From an uncultured Pelagibacteraceae bacterium (GTDB lineage Bacteria; Pseudomonadota; Alphaproteobacteria; Pelagibacterales; Pelagibacteraceae): a DNA stretch of 64,000 bases. Position numbers and translations under genes: made by a program. The DNA lies in assembly GCA_902521005.1 (NCBI GenBank), contig CABYPZ010000001.1:62001-126000 (forward strand). The letters run 5' to 3'. Below the pieces are notes generated by a model that was not told the DNA's origin, searched no databases, and was given only the letters and a program-made list of their open reading frames with translations. This document shows positions 27,983 to 35,824 of the stretch, piece by piece (positions within the stretch are counted from its first letter, which is position 1; each line of letters starts with the position of its first letter).

Positions 27983-28155
27983 TAATAAAAATTTAAAATA
28001 ATATAACAAATTAGAAAAAAAACCGCCAAAATTGAGAGATAAACAGTTTCTAAACTTTTACCGACTTTTCTATAGTGTAAAAAAGTAAGAATTGCGAATG
28101 CGATTGATGTGATTAAAAAATATACTGGTTCGATTATTCCATCTATTGAAGGCAT
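27982..28155 (-). CDS. 57-residue membrane protein (unknown)
   Basis: ATG at 28155 (MPSIDGIIEPVYFLITSIAF) to TAA at 27982-27984. There are two hydrophobic segments (about residues 10-27 and 38-55) separated by a basic loop HYRKVGKSLE, the shape of a small helical hairpin in the inner membrane. Its stop codon overlaps the ogt ATG (TAATG), the same coupling used in proven operons of this window, which argues that it is real. No family recognised. Confidence 0.6.
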   Translation of the reverse strand: MPSIDGIIEPVYFLITSIAFAILTFLHYRKVGKSLETVYLSILAVFFLICYIILNFY

Positions 28156-28189
28156 AAATTATAGGTAAATTGTAAGGTTTTCATAAAAA

Positions 28190-28440
28190 AACCCTGTATC
28201 CTTGTACCTTTTCAGGCACAAAGAACAGTAGTTTTGGCACGTCGTTGTATGCGCTACCGCCATGCCTTCCACCTAACGATTTTAGCGCTACTCCGCTAGG
28301 TTTTCTGCCCCCTGGGCTTGAATCTCTCGATTTTTCCCCAGTCGGTCAGTTAAGAGTTGCCTCTTAATTCATTTTCTAATCTATCAGACTGGTTTTATTA
28401 GTGTATCACTTTATTGTTGAAAATCACTAGTTCTTAACAG
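28190..28440 (-). ncRNA. Candidate structured noncoding RNA, GC-rich, class unknown
   Basis: A sharply GC-rich patch in AT-rich surroundings. In the leftward RNA a closing stem pairs AAGAAC-AGUG (28435-28425) with UACU-GUUCUU (28221-28231). Inside are CCAGUC/GACUGG (28392-28387 with 28343-28338), which encloses a perfect UUAAGAG-GCAA-CUCUUAA hairpin (28367-28350), then CCUAGCG/CGUUAGG (28300-28294 with 28278-28272) and GGCAUG/CGUGCC (28266-28261 with 28241-28236). Three stems contain G-U pairs that would be A-C mismatches on the other strand, which fixes the sense strand. A weak hairpin and seven U follow. I could not match RNase P, tmRNA, SRP, 6S or a known riboswitch core. An open frame at 28181-28345 on the same strand has no start codon. 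Confidence 0.5.
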
Positions 28441-28464
28441 GGTTGAATAGTGGGGATAAATTAA

Positions 28465-28629
28465 TTAATTCATTAAAAGAAATAGCAAGACAAAGATGCT
28501 AATAAAAAATATACCAAATATCATCATTAAAATTCTATTTTTCGTTATATCGCTAATTTTTCCCCAATAATTCATTAAAATAAAAAGAACAATTGGTATA
28601 GCTAATCCAATAATGACATATTTAGGCAT
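28465..28629 (-). CDS. 54-residue membrane protein (unknown)
   Basis: ATG at 28629 (MPKYVIIGLAIPIVLFILMN) to TAA. The product has two hydrophobic helices (about residues 4-19 and 35-53) with a polar stretch YWGKISDITKNR between. It starts two bases after the stop of the lipoprotein gene on the same strand, so they form a mini-operon. No family recognised. Confidence 0.55.
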   Translation of the reverse strand: MPKYVIIGLAIPIVLFILMNYWGKISDITKNRILMMIFGIFFISIFVLLFLLMN

Positions 28630-28631
28630 AT

Positions 28632-28778
28632 TTAGTCTATTTTAATAATTAATTTTTGTTTATTTATTTTTAGTTTACTTTTTTTTTCCTTGCTATTTAT
28701 CTCATTATTCAAATTATTCTGTTCCATATTGCAACCTAATAATAATATCGTGAATAATATCAAGGATATAACTTTCAT
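28632..28778 (-). CDS. 48-residue lipoprotein (unknown)
   Basis: ATG at 28778 starts MKVISLILFTILLLGCNMEQ, a clear lipoprotein signal with lipobox LLGC (Cys16). The 32-residue mature part is polar, first Asn-rich and then Lys-rich (NSKEKKSKLKINK). It is followed after two bases by the 54-residue membrane gene. Such tiny lipoproteins are often dispersed in SAR11 genomes; the function is unknown. The signal sequence makes it better than a chance frame. Confidence 0.5.
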   Translation of the reverse strand: MKVISLILFTILLLGCNMEQNNLNNEINSKEKKSKLKINKQKLIIKID

Positions 28779-28818
28779 TATATTCTTATATTTTTTTTCT
28801 TGACTAATTAAATGTGAT

Positions 28819-28863
28819 ATATTATTACTAATGATAATTAATTGTTATCAATAGTAATAATAT
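28819..28863. repeat. Long palindrome over the recombinase start codon (operator or recombination site)
   Basis: Arms of 19 bases (28819-28837 and 28845-28863) pair with one mismatch around the 7-base centre TTAATTG. The central 16 bases of the left arm read TTATTACTAATGATAA and of the right arm TTATCAATAGTAATAA. The right arm reaches into the ATG at 28862, and a TTGACT/TATTAC promoter (-35 about 28799) overlaps the left arm. Geometry fits either a repressor operator or a tyrosine-recombinase core site, where two arms flank a 6-8 base crossover. Confidence 0.6.
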
Positions 28864-29815
28864 GAATGAATTAACTACTGATCTAAAATCGCTTCATGAG
28901 GCAACTTTAAATAACCTCAAAAGCTCTAAAGCAAATAATACTTTAAGAGCTTATAAATCAGACTTTAAAGATTTCGGTGCATTTTGCGCAAAGCATGGTT
29001 TAAATTCGTTACCAACAGAGCCAAAAATAGTTTCTTTATACCTGACCTATCTCTCTAAAAATTCAAAAATTAACACTTTAAGAAGAAGATTAGTATCAAT
29101 AAGCATGGTTCATAAGTTGAAAGGACATTATTTAGATACTAAACATCCAATTATTGTTGAAAATTTATTAGGTATAAAAAGGTTAAAAGGAACATTTCAA
29201 AAAGGAAAAAAACCTATATTAATCAGTCATTTAAAATCAATAATTAATGTAATAAATGAACAAAAAACTGAGGAAATTAAGAAGGATCGAGACAAGTCAA
29301 TAATCTTAGTTGGCTTTGGTGGTGGTTTTAGAAGATCTGAACTCATATCAATTGATTATGAGGATCTAGAATTTGTAACAGAAGGTCTTAAAATTACAAT
29401 TAAAAGATCAAAAACTGATCAATTTGGAGAAGGGATGATCAAAGGTCTTCCCTACTTTAGTAATGAAGATTTTTGTCCAGTAGTTAATTTAAAGAAATGG
29501 TTAGAAATTTCTAAAATTAAAACTGGACCAATATTTAGAAGATTTTCTAAAGGATCAACATTAACAGATAAAAGATTAACTGACCAATCTGTAGTTTTGT
29601 TAATGAAAAAATATTTAAATTTAGCTGGTATAGAAAATAAAAATTTTTCTGGTCATAGTTTGAGATCAGGTTTTGCAACTGTAGCTGCAGAGTCAGGTGC
29701 AGATGAAAGAAGTATAATGGCTATGACAGGTCATAAATCAACACAAATGGTAAGGAGATATATTAGAGAAGCTAATATATTTAAAAATAACGCATTAAAT
29801 AAAATTAAACTTTGA
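28862..29815 (+). CDS. Tyrosine recombinase/integrase
   Basis: A 317-residue site-specific recombinase. The N-terminal SAM-like domain (about 10-105) includes NTLRAYKSDFKDFGAFC. The catalytic domain shows all expected residues: Arg157 (FRRSEL), Lys184 (KRSKTD), HSLR at 265-268, His291 (GHKS) and Tyr300 (RRYIREA). It is phylogenetically open: the length suits Xer-like or small integrative-element enzymes, not the cell's core XerC or XerD judging by the divergent N-terminus. A palindrome overlaps its start. It opens the glycan-gene island and overlaps the FkbM gene by four bases. Confidence 0.92.
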   Translation: MNELTTDLKSLHEATLNNLKSSKANNTLRAYKSDFKDFGAFCAKHGLNSLPTEPKIVSLYLTYLSKNSKINTLRRRLVSISMVHKLKGHYLDTKHPIIVENLLGIKRLKGTFQKGKKPILISHLKSIINVINEQKTEEIKKDRDKSIILVGFGGGFRRSELISIDYEDLEFVTEGLKITIKRSKTDQFGEGMIKGLPYFSNEDFCPVVNLKKWLEISKIKTGPIFRRFSKGSTLTDKRLTDQSVVLLMKKYLNLAGIENKNFSGHSLRSGFATVAAESGADERSIMAMTGHKSTQMVRRYIREANIFKNNALNKIKL

Positions 29816-30510
29816 TAAACTTTAAAAAAATATATTACGAAAAATATACAAAAAAATCATATTCAATAAGTAATGTTGATTTAATATTAGATAGAATTTT
29901 TTCAAAGATTAAAAATGGTATATACATTGACATTGGTTGTAATCATCCAATTAAATATAATAATACTTATTTACTACATAAAAAGGGTTGGAAAGGAATA
30001 AATATTGATTTGGATATAGAATCGATTAAAGAATTTAATAAATTTCGACCTCAGGATGCAAATATATGTGCTGTTGTTTCTGCAAAGGATGGAAAAAAAA
30101 AGAATATTTACATATATCATTCGAGATCAGCAATAAATACAGTTAGTAAAAAACTTGTAGATAAAAGGTCAACAAAACCCAAACAAATAATTGAGAGAGT
30201 CACAAGATCGTTAAATAATATAATCGAAAATACAAATTTTAAAAATAAAAAGTTAAATTTATTATCTATAGATATTGAAAATTATGAGTATCAAGTTTTA
30301 AGTAGCTTTAACTTTAATAAGTATAAACCTGATGTAGTTGTAGCCGAAATACATAATATAAAACAAAAAGATTTAGAAATTTATACCCAATCATTAGACT
30401 TTATATTAAAATCTAAGATATATAAATTAATGCTTAAAAATAATTATAAGTTAGTAAATTGGATACAGTCTGATTTTGTATTTGTAAGGAAGAATTTAAG
30501 AATTAAGTAA
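29812..30510 (+). CDS. FkbM-family methyltransferase
   Basis: A 232-residue SAM-dependent methyltransferase. YIDIGCNHPIKYNNTYLLHKKGWKGINID (about residues 37-65) is the FkbM motif I with the acidic ribose-binding Asp. NLLSIDIENYEYQVLSSFN (about 143) is the conserved second block, and PDVVVAEIHN the third. Family members O-methylate sugars or glycopeptides, which suits the neighbouring glycosyltransferases. The start is TTG at 29812 inside a TTGA overlap with the recombinase; no better ATG exists. It converges on the GT9 gene with a 15-base overlap. Confidence 0.82.
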   Translation: MINFKKIYYEKYTKKSYSISNVDLILDRIFSKIKNGIYIDIGCNHPIKYNNTYLLHKKGWKGINIDLDIESIKEFNKFRPQDANICAVVSAKDGKKKNIYIYHSRSAINTVSKKLVDKRSTKPKQIIERVTRSLNNIIENTNFKNKKLNLLSIDIENYEYQVLSSFNFNKYKPDVVVAEIHNIKQKDLEIYTQSLDFILKSKIYKLMLKNNYKLVNWIQSDFVFVRKNLRIK

Positions 30511-31389
30511 ATTAATTATATTTTTTGAGAGAATATTGAATTTAGATCTATTTAGACTTTGATAATTACGAAAATGTGCTGTCCATAAACCGTAATTATA
30601 ACTTTTATCAATTATATCAATCTGCCTAATACTTTTAGCAGCTGCGACATGAGAAACTGATCCATGGCATGCTATTAACAATGAAGATTGTATTATAATA
30701 TTTTCAAGATTTAGAAAGTTTAAATTATCTATTAACTTAATATTGGGGTTAAAATTTTTAGCAAATATATCACTCAGTAACTCAGGGGTGTCAGAGCCAG
30801 AAGTTACAATTAATTTTTTATTAGTCTTTAATGTTAGTTCATTTAAAAATTCAATTAACTCATCTTTATTTGGCTCTATATTAATATAAGTTTTAATATA
30901 ATTATTAAATATCCATTTTTCATCGAAATGAAAAACTAGATAATTATCTTTGAATATGTCGGGATTATATATATTTCTGTATTCTAATGTATTGAGGTCA
31001 CTTTCTATAAAATCAAAATTTAAACTAAATAATATTCCTTTAATTTCGTCTATATAAGAAGTTTTTGTTATTTTATTTACATAATATTTGAATTTTGACC
31101 TTAAGAAATATGAAATTAATTTTGATCTATTTTTTGAGTCATGAATGATAATGGCTCTATAAAAATTTTTATTTATTTTTATAAATGTTTTTAATTTATT
31201 TATAAGACCTTTCTTTAATAAAATAACCTCATCAACTATTTTAAAAGATTTAATATATTCATAATTTTTATTTGAAGAGACTATCGTTATTGAGCAGCTT
31301 GGATCAATTCTCTTAATTGATTTAATTAAGATGAGAGATAAGTGAAAGTCCCCTATTCTATCTGTACGAAATATTAAATATTTGTTCAT
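30496..31389 (-). CDS. Glycosyltransferase family 9 (heptosyltransferase-like)
   Basis: A 297-residue GT-B fold protein. NKYLIFRTDRIGDFHLSLILIKSIK at the start matches the GT9 opening IL-x-R-x-x-x-IGD. The nucleotide-sugar side shows YLVFHFDEKW, IVTSGSDTPE and the conserved ACHGSVSHVAAAKSI (about residue 234), equivalent to the heptosyltransferase G-x-x-H-x-A motif. It probably adds a sugar to lipopolysaccharide core or another surface glycan. It overlaps the next glycosyltransferase by four bases. Confidence 0.8.
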   Translation of the reverse strand: MNKYLIFRTDRIGDFHLSLILIKSIKRIDPSCSITIVSSNKNYEYIKSFKIVDEVILLKKGLINKLKTFIKINKNFYRAIIIHDSKNRSKLISYFLRSKFKYYVNKITKTSYIDEIKGILFSLNFDFIESDLNTLEYRNIYNPDIFKDNYLVFHFDEKWIFNNYIKTYINIEPNKDELIEFLNELTLKTNKKLIVTSGSDTPELLSDIFAKNFNPNIKLIDNLNFLNLENIIIQSSLLIACHGSVSHVAAAKSIRQIDIIDKSYNYGLWTAHFRNYQSLNRSKFNILSKNIINLLNS

Positions 31390-33518
31390 TTTTCATGCCA
31401 CAAATATTTTTTTTTATTTACATTATTAAAAGTTTTGTCAATAATAAATTGAGCTACTAAATTTGAATTAAAATGTTTCAAGTATTTATGTTTTCCGTTT
31501 CTACCAATTTTTTTTCTTAATTTATCATCTTTACTAATTTTAAGAATTTTTTCAGACAAATCTGATAAATTTTTATAAAAAACCATTTCATTATTATTAA
31601 AAAAATTCTGGTATCCTGTTTTCTCATCAATTAGAGTTACAAGTCCATTGCCAGTAATTTGTGTTATTCTATCACTACTATAGTATTTTATTGGCGATCC
31701 TCTGCTTAAATTTAAACCCATTTTTGAATTTGAGATAGTCTTAAAATACTGGTCTGCCCAAATAGGTTGAACATTATTAATCCCAAACATGTCAAATTTC
31801 ACATTCTTAGTTATATTAATTAATTTTATTAAAAATTTTTCTCTATCATCTGAAGTTCTCAATTTTAAGCTACCTCTGTGAACACCATGACTCAAAGCAA
31901 AAAATACATCATTTGAGCATTCATGATTAAAATTATTTAACGTTTCAAATGAGAAATCTGCTGGATTTGGAATAAAATAATTTTTAGTTTTCTTCGATAG
32001 AAAATTTAATACATCGGGGCTAGTTGTCAGAAAATTCGCGTCAATGAATTCAGACTTATCTAATATTCGTTTTTTATTTTTTTTAAAATCTGGACCATTT
32101 TTATTAAGAGGATCTAAAAACCACTGAGCAACTCTCAAGTTTGGATATTCATCCTTCAAATTTCCAAGTATTGTGGGTGATATTAGGTCTGCATGACCCA
32201 AAACTAACATATCAGGTTTATAATTATAACAGGTCTTAATCAATTTATCGTTTAATGATCTTGATCCTTTTATATCCGTGTATGATTTATAGTGTTTTTG
32301 AATATCTCTGTCACTAAATTCTAGCACACTATGTCCTAATCTTATAAATCCGTTATTAATTCTTCTACCAGTATTAAAAAATAACCTTCCATTATGTCTT
32401 TCATTAAAATTTGTAATATGCAGTATTCTTAGGGATCTTTTTTTATTATTAATATTAAATTTATTTGGTAAAGATAATTTAAGATCTCTAATTTTATCAA
32501 TGAGGTTAGTTATATATTTATGTGTTAAATAGAAATTTTTATATGACAGTTTTTGTAAATTTTGTCTAATATTCTTTTTTTTAATTAATAATTCAATCTG
32601 TCTATAAATTTCATTTGATGAAAGTTTTTTAAGTATTATCCCATTAGTTATCGTTTCAGGAAGTCCTCCTCTATTACTTATTATTACAGCACATCCATTT
32701 GCTGCTGCCTCAAGGCTTGATCTACCAAATGGTTCCTCCCATCTAGAACAAACTACTGCTATACTTGTCTTTTTATAAATATTAATAACATCAGAATGTT
32801 TTTTAAATCCTAGTTTTTCTAGATTATCATGATTAAAATCAATTTTATCTCTTGGTTCATCCCCAATAACAATTGCTTTCCAGTCTTTGTATTTATTTAA
32901 TATTTTAATTATCGCTGAACCAAATAAATCATATCCTTTAGACCTATTTAATTTTCCAACAAAAGTAATTATTTTTTTTTTGTTTTTAATTTTAAAATTA
33001 TTTTTCGTTGCAGATTGATTTACCACTACTAACTTCTCGCTATTTACAAAGTCATTTTTCATACCTTTTAAAAACCTTCTTTTAGACCAGTTACTATTAA
33101 AAATAATCTTAAAACAATTTTTCATTAAAAAAATTCTTTCTGAAATTGTTTTTGAACCACTCATTGAAAGAGGGTCATTATGAAAATATAATATGTAAGT
33201 TCTGTTAAACAAAGAATTTACTAAATAGGTTAAATAAATAGGTCTATTGTGAAGTTCAATTAAATCTGATTGTAAGTTTTCCTCTTTTTTAATAAACTCA
33301 TTAACGTATTCTTTGTTTTGGCTTTGAAAAAAATTTGTTTTGGGTAAAATATTTATGTAATTTAGAGCGAATGTTTCTTTGTAATTTGTATTACCATAAA
33401 CATAAGTCTTATTTTTATACTTACTTATTTTTGTAGTATCATTAACGAATAATGAGACTGCTCCAGCATAACTAGGAGAAAAATTTTCTTTAAATGGTAA
33501 TAAGACAGAGATTTTCAA
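31386..33518 (-). CDS. Two-domain glycosyltransferase (GT4-like plus CgeB/GT1-like)
   Basis: A 710-residue fusion. Residues about 1-345 are a GT4-type enzyme: ITFVGKLNRSKGYDLF, VIGDEPRDK, and WEEPFGRSSLEAAANGCAVI with the Glu-x7-Glu nucleotide-sugar motif, then SNRGGLPETI. Residues about 370-700 form a second unit (RSLRILHITNFNERHNG to IGRNGKHKYLKHFNS), with YYSSDRITQITGNG resembling CgeB-type transferases. It could add two sugars in sequence to one acceptor. It is the largest gene of the island, between the GT9 and GIY-YIG genes, and overlaps both by four bases. Confidence 0.78.
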   Translation of the reverse strand: MKISVLLPFKENFSPSYAGAVSLFVNDTTKISKYKNKTYVYGNTNYKETFALNYINILPKTNFFQSQNKEYVNEFIKKEENLQSDLIELHNRPIYLTYLVNSLFNRTYILYFHNDPLSMSGSKTISERIFLMKNCFKIIFNSNWSKRRFLKGMKNDFVNSEKLVVVNQSATKNNFKIKNKKKIITFVGKLNRSKGYDLFGSAIIKILNKYKDWKAIVIGDEPRDKIDFNHDNLEKLGFKKHSDVINIYKKTSIAVVCSRWEEPFGRSSLEAAANGCAVIISNRGGLPETITNGIILKKLSSNEIYRQIELLIKKKNIRQNLQKLSYKNFYLTHKYITNLIDKIRDLKLSLPNKFNINNKKRSLRILHITNFNERHNGRLFFNTGRRINNGFIRLGHSVLEFSDRDIQKHYKSYTDIKGSRSLNDKLIKTCYNYKPDMLVLGHADLISPTILGNLKDEYPNLRVAQWFLDPLNKNGPDFKKNKKRILDKSEFIDANFLTTSPDVLNFLSKKTKNYFIPNPADFSFETLNNFNHECSNDVFFALSHGVHRGSLKLRTSDDREKFLIKLINITKNVKFDMFGINNVQPIWADQYFKTISNSKMGLNLSRGSPIKYYSSDRITQITGNGLVTLIDEKTGYQNFFNNNEMVFYKNLSDLSEKILKISKDDKLRKKIGRNGKHKYLKHFNSNLVAQFIIDKTFNNVNKKKYLWHEK

Positions 33519-33766
33519 TTATAAATCCTTTTTATTTTATTTCTCAAATAATAATTTTTTTTTAGTGTATATTCATATTTCATAGCTAGAACCTTAGTTT
33601 TATATTTTTCATAATAAATTAATTTCCATTTTTTCCCTTTTGTAAACTTTGCTCCTCTATTTGAATTATGTAATTTAATTCTTTTATCCAGATCATTAGT
33701 ATAACCTACATAAGAAATTGTTTTTTTTTTGTCTTTAGATGTAATTAAATAAACGAAATAGCTCAT
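33515..33766 (-). CDS. GIY-YIG domain nuclease (URI/YhbQ-like)
   Basis: A single GIY-YIG domain of 83 residues: YFVYLITSKDKKKTISYVGYTNDLDKRIKLHN carries the two Tyr strands and the catalytic Arg. GAKFTKGKKWKLIYYEKY is the usual continuation. A conserved Glu follows in MKYEYTLKK. The ATG at 33766 is used; the one at 33769 lies in the tRNA-Glu CCA end. Such stand-alone domains are common in bacteria with unclear function, possibly repair. It sits between the tRNA and the glycan genes. Confidence 0.85.
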   Translation of the reverse strand: MSYFVYLITSKDKKKTISYVGYTNDLDKRIKLHNSNRGAKFTKGKKWKLIYYEKYKTKVLAMKYEYTLKKNYYLRNKIKRIYN

Positions 33767-33768
33767 CA

Positions 33769-33843
33769 TGGCGGTCCCTAGGGGAATCGAACCCCTCTTT
33801 CATGGATGAAAACCATGTGTCCTAACCGATAGACGAAGGGACC
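33769..33843 (-). tRNA. tRNA-Glu (anticodon TTC)
   Basis: Acceptor GGTCCCT pairs with AGGGACC, followed by discriminator G and an encoded CCA (33771-33769). The anticodon stem CATGG/CCATG frames the loop TTTTCAT, anticodon TTC. The T-arm reads GGGGTTCGATTCCCC. The 3' end abuts the GIY-YIG start codon, and the accessory genes lie directly on its 3' side, as when elements integrate at tRNA 3' ends. Confidence 0.95.
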
Positions 33844-33874
33844 AAAGCATGTCCTTTTATTGCATAAAAAATAA

Positions 33875-34822
33875 TTAATCAAGTTTAGGATATCTGCTTT
33901 TAATAACATTTTTATAAGAATTTGTGTGTGTTACGAATGTTTCTGTGTAAAATTCGTTGTTAATAATACTTACACCTTTTACTAAATCACCGTCAGTTAT
34001 TCCTGTTGCGCAAAAAACAGTCTCCCCTTTAATTATTTCATTTAATTCATACTTCTTATCTAAATCTTTGATACCCATATCTTTTGCTCTTTTTATATCA
34101 TTTTCAGTCTCAAATAAAAATCTACCCTGAAATTTACAGCCAAATGCGTCAAGTGCCGCTGCAGCTAATACGCCTTCGGGTCCACCGCCTATACCTAGAT
34201 AAATATCAACGTCATACTTATCATCTGTAACCAGTATTGCTCCAGCAACATCGCCATCTTTTATAAGTTTTAATTTAACTTTAAGATTTAATAATTCATT
34301 AATAATATTTTGATGTCTTGGTCTATCTAATATGCATACTCTAACATTAGAAACATCTTTATTCCTAGCATCTGCTATATTTAATATATTTTTTTTTATA
34401 GAATTATCTAAATCAACCGCATCATCTGGTATACTCTTATTAATTGCAATTTTATTCATATAAGTTTCAGGTGCATTAAATAAATGGTTTCTATCTGAAA
34501 ATGCAATAACTGATATTCCGCCAGGTAAATTGTTTGCAACAAAGTTAGTTCCCTCTACTGGGTCAACCGCAATATCAATTGATTTACCTTTTCCAGAACC
34601 TAACTTTTCACCAATATATAACATTGGTGCTTCATCTAATTCTCCTTCACCAATTACAATTTTTCCATCGATATCAAGTTTATTAATTTCTGATCTCATT
34701 ATGTCTACCGCTGCTTTATCAGCTAATATCTTATTATTTTTACCTACAAATTTATGAGCTGCTATAGCAGCTTTAGAAGTAATATTTACAAAACTGTTTA
34801 CCAAAACTTTACTAATAGACAT
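33875..34822 (-). CDS. glpX: Fructose-1,6-bisphosphatase class II
   Basis: Gluconeogenic phosphatase of 315 residues. IVIGEGELDEAPMLYIGE (about residue 56), DIAVDPVEGTNFVAN (Asp-Pro-x-Glu-Gly metal site, about 83), and YLGIGGGPEGVLAAAALDAFGC (about 208) are the GlpX landmarks. FCATGITDGDLVKGV is near the C-terminus. It overlaps the transporter gene upstream by one base (TAATG style), so both share a transcript. Confidence 0.94.
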   Translation of the reverse strand: MSISKVLVNSFVNITSKAAIAAHKFVGKNNKILADKAAVDIMRSEINKLDIDGKIVIGEGELDEAPMLYIGEKLGSGKGKSIDIAVDPVEGTNFVANNLPGGISVIAFSDRNHLFNAPETYMNKIAINKSIPDDAVDLDNSIKKNILNIADARNKDVSNVRVCILDRPRHQNIINELLNLKVKLKLIKDGDVAGAILVTDDKYDVDIYLGIGGGPEGVLAAAALDAFGCKFQGRFLFETENDIKRAKDMGIKDLDKKYELNEIIKGETVFCATGITDGDLVKGVSIINNEFYTETFVTHTNSYKNVIKSRYPKLD

Positions 34823-35820
34823 TAAATTGACTTCGTTTCTAAATCATTTTCTGCAGATTTAAGTTTTTCTTCAAATTCTCTTAATCTTTTCCATACAGAA
34901 ATTAGCTCAACTATTGTTGACCAACTTTTTACAAGATATTGTAGTGACCCCTCTACTCTTCCAAAAGCTCTTGTTATTTGTTGAACAAAACCTAACGTAA
35001 TTGCTCCAGTAACTATTGTGGGAGCTAATGCTAAATAAGGTACTATTACCATTCCTTGGAAATAACTCCATTTTACTGTATTAAAATATAAATAATGAAA
35101 ATATGACTTGTAGTGAATACCTCTTACCCTATTGTATAATTGACCAATTGTAGGTGGCGCAGCTCTAATAGGATCATCTTCACCATGTACTAATTCTTTT
35201 CTATATCCAGCTTCTTCTTTTTGAATATCATATTCTATTCCTGGTAACTTAATCCCCACTGCAGCTAATATTAATGTTCCACCTAATGCAGATATTATAG
35301 CAACCCAAACAAGCGCATGATCTACTTGACCAATCCAAGGTAAAACATCTATTTGTTTTGATAATCCCCATAAAATTGGTGTAAATGCAATTAATGTCAT
35401 TATACTATCTAACAATCCAGTTCCAAGTCCTTCCATAATTCTTGCAAACTTTAATGTATCTTCCTGAACCCTTTGTGACGCTCCCTCGGTCAATCTAGCA
35501 TTGAGCCATTGCTCGTGATAATAATTTGCCATTGATGTTCTCCATCTAAAAACCCAATGACTAGTAAAAAAACCTGTAAAGACAGCAATTACAATCCAAA
35601 GGCCTGCAATTTTTGCAAATGTAAAAAGATATCCAATAAACTCAGCTTCTGAAACTGAATTTGGTGTAGTTAATGCTTTTTGAAGAGTATCGTAAAAATC
35701 TCCAAACCATTCATTAATTTTAACATCCAACTGAACCTGATACCAAGTTGAAACTAAAATAAACAAAGAACCTAAAATGCTCCATGGATACCATTGTCTT
35801 TGGCTAAAGAATTTAAACAT
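34822..35820 (-). CDS. SbmA/BacA-like transporter, short N-terminus
   Basis: Membrane protein of 332 residues. VFRWRTSMANYYHEQW, EGASQRVQEDTLKFARIME, GIKLPGIEYDIQKEEAGYRKELVHGEDD and VEGSLQYLVKSWSTIVELISVWKRLREFEE match E. coli SbmA closely. SbmA/BacA import peptides and other small compounds by the proton gradient. This protein begins at the point equivalent to about residue 80 of E. coli SbmA, so the first helices are absent, and no upstream coding continuation is visible. It lies between glpX and the NDUFS4-like gene. Confidence 0.85.
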   Translation of the reverse strand: MFKFFSQRQWYPWSILGSLFILVSTWYQVQLDVKINEWFGDFYDTLQKALTTPNSVSEAEFIGYLFTFAKIAGLWIVIAVFTGFFTSHWVFRWRTSMANYYHEQWLNARLTEGASQRVQEDTLKFARIMEGLGTGLLDSIMTLIAFTPILWGLSKQIDVLPWIGQVDHALVWVAIISALGGTLILAAVGIKLPGIEYDIQKEEAGYRKELVHGEDDPIRAAPPTIGQLYNRVRGIHYKSYFHYLYFNTVKWSYFQGMVIVPYLALAPTIVTGAITLGFVQQITRAFGRVEGSLQYLVKSWSTIVELISVWKRLREFEEKLKSAENDLETKSI

Positions 35821-35824
35821 TTAT

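Noticed and set aside
28120-28140. GGTTCGATT shared with the tRNA-Glu T-arm as a possible att repeat
   Set aside because: Only nine bases match and they lie inside the 57-residue gene; the next bases differ. Chance is the simpler explanation.
28181-28345. 54-codon minus-strand open frame through the GC-rich patch
   Set aside because: It has no start codon and its Gly/Ser/Arg-rich composition is unlike neighbouring genes. The paired stems with G-U changes explain the sequence better as RNA. Not fully excluded.
28190-28440. RNase P RNA, two-piece tmRNA, SRP RNA or 6S RNA identity for the patch
   Set aside because: The conserved RNase P cores, a tag frame with Ala-Ala end, a workable T-arm plus CCA, the SRP GGAA loop region and the long 6S hairpin are all missing.
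27520-28456. GTTGAATAGT at about 27521 and again at 28442 as direct repeats
   Set aside because: Ten-base match in AT-rich DNA with different flanks; no sign of a bounded element.
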